A DNA stretch of 64,000 nt from Biomphalaria glabrata (taxonomy: Eukaryota > Mollusca > Gastropoda > Planorbidae). Positions 21,990 to 31,589 of the stretch are shown here, in pieces. The notes under the pieces were generated by a model, which saw only the letters and a list, made by a program, of their open reading frames with translations, was not told where the DNA came from and did no database searches. A program made the position numbers and the translations under genes. The stretch covers positions 866,001-930,000 of the forward strand of contig NC_074716.1 of assembly GCF_947242115.1 (NCBI RefSeq). Direction: 5' to 3'. Positions within the stretch are counted from its first letter, which is position 1. Every line of letters begins with the position of its first letter.

Positions 21990-22164
21990 ATGTACTCTAT
22001 TACTTCACTGTCCCAGTCAACAAAAGCATGTTTATTTCCTGTGGGTTTTTTTGTAATTTCTAGCAACATTTTTTTCGTTTTGGATTGCTGCTGGTGAAAG
22101 ACTCTTTTGTATATTTTGATATTTAGATCTATATTCATATTGCATTTTTATTTTTGTAACAATA

Positions 22165-23091
22165 ATGGCCAATAAGCATAATAAAAGGCAAAGTTGTGGT
22201 AGAAAAAGAAAATTTCGTGGGAATAAATACACCAAGTCTGCAAAGTCTACAAGTAGTACAAGTGATGATCATGGACAAGTTGGTGAACAACAAGAGACAC
22301 ATCAAGCTGCTTCACCTAATGTAGATATTTCATCTGAATCAAGTTTATCAGATAATCCACTGGATTGTAATATCTTTAAATCTTTTTAAACCTAGCATGT
22401 TTTAATAATTTCTTGGCAAGTTACTTGATATGTCCTAAAAGGCTAAATGCTTCAACTATTCTCTAAATTTGTTTTTGAATGAAAGCGCAAGAATTGGATT
22501 TTGTCAGGAACTAATTGTGAAATGCACTTCAGCTGACTGCTCATTTGAAGAAAGCTTTAGATCTTCTAAAGAAAATAGAGATGGTCAAAAAAGAGGATTT
22601 AGGGAAATAAATCTCAGAATGGTATCATTTGTAAGATCCATAGGTCGAGGTCACAGTGCGCTCTTGAATTTTTGTCAACACACAAACAGTCCACCTCCTA
22701 TTTCTGAAACATCTTATCAATCTGTAATGCATACCATAGGCCTTGCATCTAAGAAAGTTGCAGAAGAAAGTATGGAAAAGGCTGCACTTCAAGGGAAGTG
22801 AAAGAAAAGGTTGGAATCAGCAACGAAGAAGGCATCACTGACTGCGGTGTGAGCGTTGATGGGACATGGCAGCGTCGAGGGCACTCGAGCCATCATGGCG
22901 TTGTTACAGCCATATCAATAGAAACAGGTAAATGTTTAGACGCAGAAATTCTTACAAATAGCTGTAGACTTTGCACAAAATGGTCTAGTAAGAAAGGAAC
23001 AGCTGATTATGATAAGTGGATTACCAAACACAAATGTAAAGTAAATCATGTTGGTAGTTCAGGGGAACCGTCCGATGTACTCTATTACTAG
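22165..23091 (+). pseudogene. Mutator-like (MULE) transposase remnant
   Basis: Three successive frames. 22165-22389 has a basic N-terminus (KRQSCGRKRKFRGNKYTK). 22470-22801 has ARIGFCQELIVKCTSADCSF and SPPPISETSYQSVMH. 22800-23091 has GVSVDGTWQRRGHSSHHGVV and ETGKCLDAEIL. The VDGTWQRRGHSS motif holds the first catalytic Asp of the Mutator-like transposase domain common in invertebrate genomes. A frame change joins the last two frames at about 22800, and the C-terminal half of the catalytic domain is missing. The 15-bp sequence ATGTACTCTATTACT occurs both before (21990-22004) and at the end (23075-23089). Confidence 0.75.
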
Positions 23092-23344
23092 CTTTCTATA
23101 TAATTCTTCTTATTCTTACTGTAAAGAAGAAAGCGTCTTGATTCTAAAGCGTCGCTTAGAGAGTTCTTGTTTGTTAACTATCTTTCACGTCACTTGTCAC
23201 TAAGTACAACTTTCCCCTTATTCCCGAAATAAATAACTAAATCCTAATCATGTCATAACAGGGGGAACTGCTGTGGGGAGAGGGGGAAACTACTGTGTCG
23301 GTTTCATCGTTTCGACTATAGCAAATGACCAGGCATTCATTATC
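23092..23344. other. No recognised feature
   Basis: Short AT-rich stretch between the MULE relic and a LINE tail. Nothing seen. Confidence 0.5.
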
Positions 23345-23575
23345 ATTTTTATGAGATTATTCCTCATTCCATATGCTAGGACAAATCTCCTTCTTCCCTA
23401 GCGCTATTAGAGCATGGAATGGGTTGCCTGAGCTAGCCAGGAAAACTAGTGACTTGGCGGAGTTTAGGTCATTGGTTAATATCCATGACTAAATGCATGA
23501 CGCGTAGGACGTAATCATCTTCTTTTTTGAAGTAACGTCTGTATCATATAAGATAAGATTCATAGTCGCAATTCA
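23345..23575 (+). mobile_element. Jockey/CR1-like LINE 3' fragment
   Basis: Contains TTCCTCATTCCATATGCTAG, GGGTTGCCTGAGCTAGCCAG and GACGTAATCATCTTCTTTTT, matching the end of the copy at 53122-54325 in plus orientation. Confidence 0.85.
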
Positions 23576-23829
23576 CTGTCCTTTACATTGTTTAATTTAT
23601 CATGAAATTCTTCAATAAAGAATTTTGCTATTACTTTAGTTCGCCTACCCGAGCAGTATTAGATTCAATTGAAAGCCTCCTGTAGGTTATGGCGGGCAGG
23701 AGACTTTGATTTTGTAATATATGGAGCGGGGAGTATACCACAAAGCAGCCATGTGAGGCAGGAAAAGACAAGACTTTCTTAAACAACCATACTAGGAAAT
23801 TTAACTAGTTAATTTATTACAATTTGCAG
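23576..23829. other. Intronic, no recognised feature
   Basis: Leads to the TTTATTACAATTTGCAG acceptor of the next protease exon. Confidence 0.5.
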
Positions 23830-24000
23830 CCTCTCAGCACGTCACGACGGAGAAAACAATCTCTGCAACGCTTCAGAGAGATACATTATGGGTTCTCCTG
23901 ATGCGGAAAAAAAGCCTGGGACAGAGTATAATCCATGGCTGTTCTCTCCCTGCAGTGTCAGTTACTTTACCAGCTTTATGAAGAAAAAATTGAGCTCCAG
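23830..24000 (+). CDS. Metalloprotease exon C: third zinc His and Met-turn
   Basis: A 171-bp exon (acceptor ATTTGCAG, donor GTTGGT). It takes two incoming bases from exon B (GG plus C gives Gly) and leaves phase 2. It reads LSARHDGENNLCNASERYIM, GSPDAEKKPGTEYNPWLFSP and CSVSYFTSFMKKKLSS. Joined to exon B the motif is HELAHGLSARHD: zinc ligands in HExxHxxxxxHD spacing. Met at 23888-23890 is the Met-turn. The position usually Gly in ADAMs (Asn in ADAMTS) is Ser here. The FSPCS...F segment is the typical end of a reprolysin domain. The exact phase fit with exons B and C2 strongly supports the three as one gene. Confidence 0.9.
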
Positions 24001-24089
24001 GTTGGTTTCTACATTGTTATGAAAACATTTATTTGTTGTTGTTTCAACTCAAGATCTGCATGTGGCTGTTGAAATTTGGTGGTGCCTCG

Positions 24090-24200
24090 AAAAGAACATG
24101 TAAATCGACCACCGGCGGAAAATGGTTATGTCTGCGCTGGTTGTGGCAAAGTATGTAGGTCGCAGATGGGGCTGTTTAGCCACGGAAAATACTGCATTCT
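24090..24200 (+). pseudogene. LINE C-terminal zinc-finger fragment
   Basis: Encodes ENGYVCAGCGKVCRSQMGLF then SHGKYC: C-x2-C, then GLFSH and a final C, the finger that ends one LINE family in this window. Confidence 0.6.
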
Positions 24201-24384
24201 TATAAATATTCAGAGTCGAAGACATGCCTTATTATTTACAAAGCTTGTATCAACTCCCTGTGTCTGTCTGGTGAAACGTTTGTACATGTTAATTCTCACG
24301 TACTCAATCTTGGAAAAAAAAAAACTGAAATTTTGCACAATTTCTTTTATCTGCCAGTACAAGAATCAAATAAAAAAAAAAACA

Positions 24385-24850
24385 ATTAGTTAGTTAATTA
24401 TTGTTAATGAATTGTTGGGTGTCTTTGTTTTGGTATCTCGAGCAAGGGAAAGAAATTTCACTTGACTAATAAGCTGAATTATTATTATTTGTAGAAAGAA
24501 AATTTTGTAAATAACTGTAAAATCCATTTTTATAGGCATATCTCAGGCAGAGGGGTTACCGTATTGGCTTGAGGAGGCTGAGGAGACCTCGAGTTCGAAC
24601 TCAGGCTGCTCATTTTTTTTTTACAAATACATTTAAAAAGCGATCACCCAGATACTCCCTTTTTTCTTCCCCAATCCCTTTTCCAACTGGTGCAGACACG
24701 TGATAGGATCATAGCGTATTAAAAACCTAAAAGCTAAACAAAAACAGTTGAAAATATTTCTAATTGCGCATATTTATTATTGTTTGTCTAGAATCAAGAT
24801 AGGCCCCTTATGTTATAAATTTAATTACATGACTAATCCAAACTAATTGA
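24385..24850 (+). repeat. Interspersed repeat family C (about 450 bp)
   Basis: Includes GAGCAAGGGAAAGAAATTTC, a box-B-like CTCGAGTTCGAACTCAG, AAAAAGCGATCACCCAGATA and ACTAATCCAAACTAATTGAT. The same blocks recur in reverse order and orientation at 33490-33920 and 43470-43840, and partly at 29590-29725. Probably a long SINE or a short non-autonomous element. Confidence 0.65.
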
Positions 24851-25371
24851 TATAACTAGATTTAATACTTTTTTAAATACTATTTTTATTTTGCTTGTTA
24901 TTAGGTTATATTTGAGTTTGAGTCTGTCTTTTCAATTTTATAAGCTGAAAAACGGACATTTTTAAATAGTATTCTGCATCTGTAAGCATGCTTTCTTTAT
25001 GGCACTTAGTTTAGTTTCGAGGCACACTTCAGTAGATGGACTTTAAAACGCCACATTTTAGTGACGCCCTTGTTAGTGAGTTTGACATTATTGATGTAGA
25101 CTTTTAGTTTAGTGACTGGCTCGACTGTGTCCCCTTCTGTAATAAAAGTTAGTCATTGTGCTATCTCAAGTTTGGATTCTGTATCGACTCTCTGTGACTG
25201 TGTTAGCTATGTATTGATCTCACACTTGTAGTTCACTACACAGTACACCCAAGCATCTATGATTCTTACCAAGGTAATAGAGAATATAGAAATATAGAAC
25301 TCCAATTCACACACACATCAAATCCAATCATGAATAGTAAAGATGATGACTACTATTATTATTATTATTAT
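24851..25371. other. Intronic, no recognised feature
   Basis: AT-rich, ending in an ATT microsatellite at about 25352-25375. Confidence 0.5.
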
Positions 25372-25545
25372 TATTATGTTAGAAAAGAATGACTATTCAT
25401 TCTCTGGCGCTGCCAGGGTCGAGTTTAGTTAAAGGGAAAGAAAATTCATCGTAGTCACATTATCAGTTTCCACTGACGAATTTTCTGGTGATGTAGCAGG
25501 TCTGCAGCAGTACCGTCCTCTGACAGGCAACGAGGATGTTCCTAG
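25372..25545 (+). repeat. Interspersed repeat family D
   Basis: TTATTATGTTAGAAAAGAAT through TCTCTGGCGCTGCCAGGGTC to GCAGGTCTGCAGCAGTACCG. Shared with the spacer of the inverted-repeat element (3540-3683) and, more diverged, with about 32410-32480. Confidence 0.6.
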
Positions 25546-25728
25546 GAATGTTAAGGGCCTTTTTATTATTATTATTACAGTGCACAGTCTAGCTCAAACC
25601 ATTTCATTCCTCCCTTTCTCTCGACCAACACACGAGTCTTGCCTATGTAACTCTAACTTCAAAGGAGTAAAGGTTTGAAGCTAAAATCTAAACTCTATGT
25701 ATTATATATTGTAAATGTTTATTCCAAG

Positions 25729-25864
25729 TCGAGGTTACACTTGTCTTGTCTACGCTGTCGAAGCATCAGCAGACATTCCAGATGTATCTGATAAACTATT
25801 GGGTCAGGTGATCAAACCTGATCAACAGTGTCAACAGTTTTTTGGAAATGATTCCTTCTTTTGC
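25729..25864 (+). CDS. Metalloprotease exon C2: start of ADAMTS-type cysteine-rich region
   Basis: The acceptor TTATTCCAAG is followed by one base that completes a Ser codon with exon C. The frame then reads RGYTCLVYAVEASADIPDVS, DKLLGQVIKPDQQCQQFFGN and DSFFC. The order C...LxGQ...QCQxxFGxDSxxC matches the ADAMTS cysteine-rich domain after the catalytic domain. At 25865 the frame meets TAA directly after TGC, and no GT donor is visible at the expected phase-0 boundary. An upstream GT at 25807 would cut conserved residues and give the wrong phase for exon D. The exon is convincing as homology, but its 3' boundary is anomalous: non-canonical splicing, a sequence error, or loss of function. Confidence 0.75.
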
Positions 25865-26334
25865 TAACAGCCCAATTAAATTAACTTCTTTCCTGCTAAG
25901 CAGAGTTATCACTCATATCACGCAATATTTGCTTAGTCACTTCATCATGCATTGACTTCTTAGTCACTTTTATTTCCTGCTAAGTCACTTCTTAATCATT
26001 GATTATCATCATATTAATTACCGATCCCCTAATTTGATGAGACTCTCCTTGCCCTGCTCTCGGAGGTAAATGAGTATTTCAGAGAATAGAACAAAGAGAT
26101 ACTGGATATAATTTCTATTTCTTAAAATTAAATGTAAAAAAATAAATGATAATCGATTTTCGCAGGGAAAAGAAGGAAAACGATATTGTTTCTGTAGCAA
26201 AAGAGAACATTGAAATAATGTAAATTTGTGAATACCTTGGTACTATCTTAGTCAACAAATTAATTTTTAGTGTAAATACTGATTATTTCGGCCAAAAGGG
26301 CAGCAAAGATTACGGTTATTTAGAAAAAAAAAGT
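25865..26334. other. Intronic, no recognised feature
   Basis: AT-rich. Nothing beyond simple sequence. Confidence 0.5.
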
Positions 26335-26565
26335 TCCCTTTCACACCTTGTGGTCTATAGGGCAGATTATGTAAAGATCTTCTGTTTCTGTGGCCTATGG
26401 TTAACGAGAGTGTCATGTGGCCAGCATAACCACCAACCGCCTTTAGTTTTCCCCAACAAATGTCAGGTACCCATTAGAACTCCCAGTCTTCACCAGGAAT
26501 CGAAACACGGACCCCGGTTTGGAAGCCAAGCGCTTTACCGCTCAGCCACCTCATCGCACATAGAA
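26335..26565 (-). mobile_element. SINE family B (tRNA-derived), near-complete copy
   Basis: In reverse orientation it starts with a tRNA-like head (GTGGCTGAGCGGTAAAGCGC as box A region, box B within TCGATTCCTGG) and runs through AATGGGTACCTGACATTTG, GTTGGTGGTTATGCTGGCCA and GACCACAAGGTGTGAAAGGG. Other copies: 28845-29045, 49955-50175, 55840-55975, 62425-62700 (same orientation), 47195-47310 (opposite). Confidence 0.85.
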
Positions 26566-27683
26566 AAATGTCCTCATTTAAAAATCCTTGGCGATGTTTT
26601 ATCACGCTCACATTTTAAGTTGTTATATCACTGCCTGGTATGGCAATCGGAACTTTAAAAAAGAAAAGAAATTCTTTTATTAAAAAGAAAACCTAATCTA
26701 AAGGGGAAGAACTCCACCCTTAAAACTATATCAATAATGTACAAGCTATTTACCTTATAAGATATCAAACAAAATGATTAATTACCAATTATTAATTCAC
26801 TAATTGTTTTTTTTAATTGATTCGTGTTTTGTTAAGGTACAATAAATATTTGTTTAAAGTATCAACTTGATAGGTTCTAGGGTATGTAATACTCCACAGG
26901 GTTCCCCACCTCAACGCTGAGTAGTAAATTCCTGTCAGGGTTACACTTTGGCTCGTCTGCCTGGACAGGCCTTACTGTCTATCAATTAATTTATGAAGTA
27001 ATTACCAAGTGAACGAATAATGGTAATCTGATAACGTATACGTCAACAACGAGAATGCGTAAAACAAAGCAAAAGGTTTAATGAAACAATAATATGATAT
27101 GACACAATAAACGATGGTTATACATCGTGATCAATATTAAATCAGTGTGCCTAAGATATGAGTATATATATATATAGGCCTATATACAACAGCGTTAACC
27201 GGTAATCACACCTTGGTCACAGAGTGAACAGTCCACTCCGGGCTCTCGACGCCCACGACCCAATGCCATGGATAATGGCCCAGCAGGGTCCAGACAATGC
27301 TGTACAGTCGATAATTAAAGTACATTTTTTTTTTACGGAAATGTTTTTTTCTTGAGGATTTGAATAAGAGATCGACCCTTTACAAAACAATTAGATGAAT
27401 TAGATATTCATTATAAGGCATCAGTTAGGCCACGTTCACGTCTGACTACACATTCACTTTCACCTATCCTTTGGTCTGCTGGACCCTTGGTCACCACACA
27501 AGATCTGTCAACCTTCTTTCTTCATTCTTCTCTTTCATTTTCAATTTCATTCTGATGTTCTTTCTAAAAATATTGAATCCTGCCCTTTTTACCTGCCTGG
27601 GTGGACCACTTCGGGTGCCGATTTTGAGTTTGTGTTTCTACACAAACTGTCTTTGTAACCTTTTTTTTATTTTATTAAATCAG
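26566..27683. other. Intronic, little recognised
   Basis: Around 26725-26830 is a weak family-C-like piece (AATGATTAATTACCAATTAT). The block 26880-27450 is more GC-mixed and may be an old repeat. I cannot name it. It ends in a long T-rich tract before the exon D acceptor. Confidence 0.4.
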
Positions 27684-27803
27684 GCTTCCGAATCTAGACG
27701 CTCTATCACTGAAATCTGCCAAGCAATGTTATGTGCAGATGTTTTAAGAGGGTTATGTATCCCGCATATAGCACTCACTGGAACATCTTGTGGCGATGGA
27801 AAG
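27684..27803 (+). CDS. Metalloprotease exon D: ADAMTS cysteine-rich region
   Basis: A 120-bp, phase 0-0 exon with acceptor TTATTAAATCAG and donor GTAAGC. It encodes ASESRRSITEICQAMLCADV then LRGLCIPHIALTGTSCGDGK. The pattern ICxxMxC...C...LxGTxCGxGK is the core of the ADAMTS cysteine-rich domain, which contributes to substrate recognition in characterised family members. It connects in phase to exon E, which supplies the last two cysteines. Confidence 0.88.
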
Positions 27804-28110
27804 GTAAGCTTTCATCGATCCTCAATATATTTCAGAAAAGTTTATCCACCACTGGTTGCATTAGAGTTATTGATCGGTGAAGAAACGCTAAGACAATGCG
27901 GTTATTGTACTAGAACTAGCAAGACAAATCTAAGCCAAAGAAGAAAGAAAAAAAATGTTTACTGAATTAAATTTTTAAAAAATTGTGAGAGGGCAGTAAG
28001 GCCTCGTGGTCCAAATGTCGTTCGTTTTACTTGGACCTGCAGGGTCACATCTATGCATGTTTCTGGTAGTTTCTATACAGTCGTTCACCCTTGCAGCAGT
28101 ATATCTTTGT
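27804..28110. other. Intronic, no recognised feature
   Basis: Nothing identified between exon D and the pyrimidine tract. Confidence 0.5.
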
Positions 28111-28257
28111 TTTTGAGCTTCCTTCCGTCACTCTCTCGCTCTCTTCCTTACTTCTTTCTCTTTTTATTCCTTCCTTCTTTTCTCTCTTCCTTCTCTCTCC
28201 TTTTCATTCATTTTCTCTCTCTCTCTCTATCTATGTTTGTCTTTTCATCCTTCCTTT

Positions 28258-28288
<31 letters not shown>

Positions 28289-28435
28289 TCTTTCTCTATT
28301 CTTTCTTTTCTCTCTGTTCCTTCCTTCCTTCTCTCTCTCTTTTCATCCTTCCTTTTCTCTCTCTTTCTCTCTCTCTCTCTCTCATCTTTCTCTATTCTTT
28401 CTTTTCTCTCTGTTCCTACCTTCCTTCTCTCAAGA
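28111..28435 (+). repeat. Polypyrimidine low-complexity tract with internal duplication
   Basis: Nearly pure CT sequence. A segment of about 95-100 bp (CTTTTCATCCTTCCTTTTCT onward) is repeated in tandem at about 28240 and 28338 with one or two changes. Open frames here on both strands are artefacts. Confidence 0.9.
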
Positions 28436-28489
28436 AGAGTGACCAGCGAGAAAAAGTGCTGAACTAACAACTAACAAAAAGCTGACAGA

Positions 28490-28605
28490 AAAAAGGCAAA
28501 CCTATCTGCAACTGGCCCAACCCACCCCATGCCACGTATGCGGTCGGCTTTTTAAAGTGAGGATTGGACTTCACAGACATCTACGAGTCCATAGGATATG
28601 AGAAA
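28490..28605 (+). pseudogene. LINE C-terminal zinc-finger fragment
   Basis: Encodes LAQPTPCHVCGRLFKVRIGL then HRHLRVHRI stop: a C2H2 finger (C-x2-C, H-x3-H form) as at the end of the finger-bearing LINEs. Confidence 0.6.
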
Positions 28606-28639
28606 TGTGCTCATCTTCGATCATGAAGGAGGATATATA

Positions 28640-28815
28640 TAAATTATTTCTCTAGTGCTATTAGAGCATGGAATGGGTTGCCAGAGCTAGCTAGGAAAAC
28701 TAGTGACTTGCAGAGTTTAGGTCATTGGTTAATATGCATGGCTAAATGCATGACGCGAAGGACGTAATCATCTTCTTTTTTTGAAGTAACGTCTGTATTA
28801 TATACAATTAGATAT
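28640..28815 (+). mobile_element. Jockey/CR1-like LINE 3' fragment
   Basis: GCTATTAGAGCATGGAATGG through GACTTGCAGAGTTTAGGTCA to CGTAATCATCTTCTTTTTTT. The same tail as at 23345-23575. Confidence 0.85.
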
Positions 28816-28844
28816 ATATTTACATATAAGGAAAAAAAGTAAAG

Positions 28845-29045
28845 TTTACCTTTCAGACCATACGGTCTATATCTCAGATGTTGTTAAGGTAACCTGTTTC
28901 TGTGGCCTATGGTTAAGGAAGGTGTCATGTGGCCAGTACAACGACCAACTGCCTTTAATTTTATTCAACTAATGTCAGGTACTCATTAGAGCTGGGTGGA
29001 CTCAGAGATGCTCTTAAGCTCCCAAAATTAAAAATCCCAGTCTAT
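28845..29045 (-). mobile_element. SINE family B fragment
   Basis: Contains CCTTTCAGACCATACGGTCT, CTGTTTCTGTGGCCTATGGT and TGTCAGGTACTCATTAGAGC. It lacks the tRNA-like head and stops near 29045. Confidence 0.8.
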
Positions 29046-29219
29046 AATTACGTGAATGATTTTAACTAATTGATTCAATTACATTTAATATAACTTTTGT
29101 TGTTTTTTTAAAAGTATTTTTATGTTCTTCTTGGTAAAATCTTGAAACAAAATAAGTAATTTATCACACAGTTTATAAAATTTTAATCATTGAAATTTAA
29201 ATACCTGTATTTGTTTCAG

Positions 29220-29271
29220 GTCTGCATAAATGGACAATGTGTCAGCGACCCATACGCTCCTCAAATTGATG
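29220..29271 (+). CDS. Metalloprotease exon E: end of cysteine-rich region
   Basis: A 52-bp exon (acceptor TTGTTTCAG, donor GTGTGT), phase 0 in and phase 1 out, encoding VCINGQCVSDPYAPQID plus one base. With exon D it gives CGDGKVCINGQC, matching the CGxGKxCxxGxC end of ADAMTS cysteine-rich domains. Phase 1 out is the phase used by all downstream module exons. Confidence 0.85.
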
Positions 29272-29728
29272 GTGTGTAACTTAAAGATCTTAAATATTCT
29301 TTTTCTTATTCACCTAATCAGAACTGAATATTGATTTTTTAAAATAAACTAATTTATATTGGTACTATGTGAGGGGTACATAGTACACTTTTACAATAAT
29401 AGGCCAAATGTTTTTGAAATTATGGTCGCTTTAGTTGTGTCCATTGTAAAACACATTTTTTAAAACTGCCATCAATGTACCTTTATGTACATTATAAAGC
29501 TAACTTAATTTTTCCAGCAATACTTTTCTCTTTAGAAGTAGTAAATCTTAATACTGTGCTATTGCTGCTACTCTATGGTTAATGCAGCTCTGTTAATTAA
29601 CTATTGATAATGAATTATTTTTTTAAATAAGGGAAAGAAATCGTACTTAAAAGATGTGGTGGCATTAAGTTGAATTAGTCCGCTTGAGGAATCTTTTGAG
29701 CAGCTCTGTTACATTTTACTCTCTCTAG
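29272..29728. other. Intron with a partial family C repeat
   Basis: Family C blocks are visible at about 29590-29715 (TTAAGTTGAATTAGTCCGCT). The remainder is unrecognised. Confidence 0.45.
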
Positions 29729-29863
29729 AAAACTGTGCATTTGGAGACAGACCGAGCTATTCTTGCAGTTTGTTTATCAATGACTTTATGGGCAACTGTT
29801 ACTCTACTCTTGGCTATCGAGCATGTTGTGACACGTGTAACAATGTGTCTAGGCCCATGAAAG
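29729..29863 (+). CDS. Metalloprotease exon F: PLAC-like module 1
   Basis: A 135-bp, phase 1-1 exon (acceptor ACTCTCTCTAG, donor GTAAAC). It encodes ENCAFGDRPSYSCSLFINDF then MGNCYSTLGYRACCDTCNNV and SRPMK. The cysteine order C-x8-C-x10-C-x8-CC-x2-C is that of a PLAC (protease and lacunin) module, the usual C-terminal module of many ADAMTS proteins. It is the best preserved of the six module exons. Being phase 1-1 it can be duplicated or skipped without shifting the frame. Confidence 0.88.
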
Positions 29864-30329
29864 GTAAACCTCAATACACACATTCAATGATCTATTACGT
29901 CATACATAATGCCATACATGTCAATCCATGTCTAGTAACGCTTAGAGTATCTTAGAGGAATGTAATCCTTCAGAATTAAGATATATGGCTAAATATGTAA
30001 ACTTTGGTCTCCTTAGATAAATGTATATGTTATTTCTCCAACACCTATTCTTGTATCAAGTGGAAACTTGAATAATTATTCATTGTAGCAGAGAAAACAT
30101 GAATCAATTAAAAATAAACCCATTAGTCAATTCATTATTGGCAATTAATTATTGTGATTGATATCGAATAAAGGAAACTACTTCTACATTATTCAGAACT
30201 AAAGCTGTAAATGCAGGTTTTTTTCCTTCCTATTGCTAACTGAAGAAGGTGAAGATCCGGACACCTACCTGTTCGAGTTAGAGCCCGTTGTAGTAGAGCT
30301 GTTGATTACTTCTAAAGAACAAATGTTGG
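29864..30329. other. Intronic, no recognised feature
   Basis: AT-rich up to about 30235, then more GC-rich as it runs into the unidentified coding-like island. Confidence 0.45.
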
Positions 30330-30716
30330 CTGACTTTTAGAATGTGTTCAAGTGTGACTTACAGAACGAGACTTGTACCAGGGTAGAACAGATGTACACC
30401 TCAGTGGAAGAGATGACGAGCCCCGAGCTGAAAACTTTCAACGAGGTGGTAGAAACCCAGAGCCACGAAATACGCAGCTACAATGGCCATGCTAGCGAAG
30501 ATGGTGCCTTCTGTAACATCAATAGCAAGCCGTATGAAAGTAACTCCTATGACCAAAAATGTGGTGATTGCTACGATTTCCTCAACAAGTACAGAATCAT
30601 TTCACTTCACGTTACCTCGCAATGTAACCAGTACGAGGCGAAGTCAGAACCAGCAAGGTGTGTGAAGTCCGGAGTAAGACTAGGTTTTTGGACATTCAGT
30701 TATTGCCAATTGTGAT
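30330..30716 (+). other. Unidentified coding-like island (about 128-codon open frame)
   Basis: GC-richer than its surroundings, with a plus-strand frame open for nearly 130 codons, including KCDLQNETCTRVEQMYTSVE, SPELKTFNEVVETQ and YDQKCGDCYDFLNKYRI. It has many cysteines and G/C-biased third positions, and then a stop at 30714-30716. One minus-strand frame is also partly open and hydrophobic, so strand is uncertain. No family recognised. It could be an exon of a nested gene, a retrocopy, or a transposon piece. It lies between protease exons F and G and does not continue their frame. Confidence 0.35.
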
Positions 30717-31024
30717 GTATTTGAAATTAAAATGTTACTGTTATTTTGGAGCCCTGAGGTGAGGTTCTTTAAGTTCGTCGTGTCGTGTGGTGCAGTTTGC
30801 AGAGAGCCTGGATATGGGAGATTCGTTACAATACTTATGATATGGCACTCAAAATGTTGGCCAATAGTAAGTAATGCCTGGCTGATTTTGACACTCAGTC
30901 CGCCTCTGTACCAAACGGTGATAATTATCTATACGAATCCATAATTATTAAATGGAGTTGACAATTTTCATAGTGCAATGCCAAAAAAAAAAAAAAAAAA
31001 CGCATACATATTTTATAGTTCGTC
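30717..31024. other. Intronic, relics only
   Basis: Includes a 30-base relic of a hAT end (CTGATTTTGACACTCAGTCC at about 30889) and an A-run at 30981-31000. Confidence 0.4.
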
Positions 31025-31200
31025 CATCGTGGTTTTGCACTGGGGTTTTGTGCTTCCTCATGCGGTTGGTCAGACCTATGTGAGCCCGGAATGTTTGGCT
31101 GCACGCTGGGCAGGTTATTCCAGCTGGAGCTAGTGTAATTGGCCTTGCTTTTCTTCTCTGGCGTTTTTCTTCTGCCAGCGCTGTTCTATTTTCCTCAGCA
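31025..31200 (-). pseudogene. LINE C-terminal zinc-finger fragment
   Basis: Minus-strand frame TLAPAGITCPACSQTFRAHI then GLTNRMRKHKTPVQNH. C-x2-C and a GLxxxxRxH ending as in the finger-bearing LINEs, with the first His position altered. A closely related copy is at 63630-63997. Confidence 0.7.
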
Positions 31201-31331
31201 ATTTGTGCGCCATATATGCTCTATTAAAACACACAGCGAATCGATAGTTCATAACTTTACACACCAGAAAGACTTTTTTAAAAGAATTCTCCATATAGGC
31301 CTAATTTAAATTTGAGATTGTACCACTTTAG

Positions 31332-31511
31332 GCTGTGAATACGGAGATAGAATCATCGATTGTACAAAAGATCACTGCTTGAATTCTCAAGTGGATTGCT
31401 GCGGCACGTGTAACTATAGCACACCCTTTACCCCAACGTACAGCACCAGAAGAAGCACACCTAAAAGATCCACGACAGCAAATCCCCTTGTGCTATTCAC
31501 TTTCATTAAAG
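31332..31511 (+). CDS. Metalloprotease exon G: PLAC-like module 2 with Thr/Ser tail
   Basis: A 180-bp, phase 1-1 exon (acceptor CCACTTTAG, donor GTAGGA). It reads GCEYGDRIIDCTKDHCLNSQ and VDCCGTCNYSTPFTPTYSTR, then a Ser/Thr/Arg/Pro-rich stretch ending LVLFTFIK. It keeps all six cysteines of the module. The tail resembles an O-glycosylated linker. Confidence 0.85.
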
Positions 31512-31589
31512 GTAGGAAACTTTGTTGACATTTAATGGGATGTACGAACTACTAGTTTTTAACAATAAGTACTATCAGGCGTTCATATG

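Noticed and set aside
26335-26565. tRNA gene suggested by box A and box B
   Set aside because: The head continues into a conserved 200-bp SINE body repeated many times in the window, and it does not fold as an intact tRNA by eye.
28053-28470. Several overlapping open frames on both strands, up to 129 codons
   Set aside because: Polypyrimidine low-complexity DNA gives open Ser/Leu/Phe and Glu/Arg/Lys frames by composition alone.
30240-30660. Hydrophobic minus-strand frame resembling a multi-pass membrane protein
   Set aside because: It contains stops and is the complement of a longer, cleaner plus-strand frame. Hydrophobicity is expected from the complement of acidic and polar codons.
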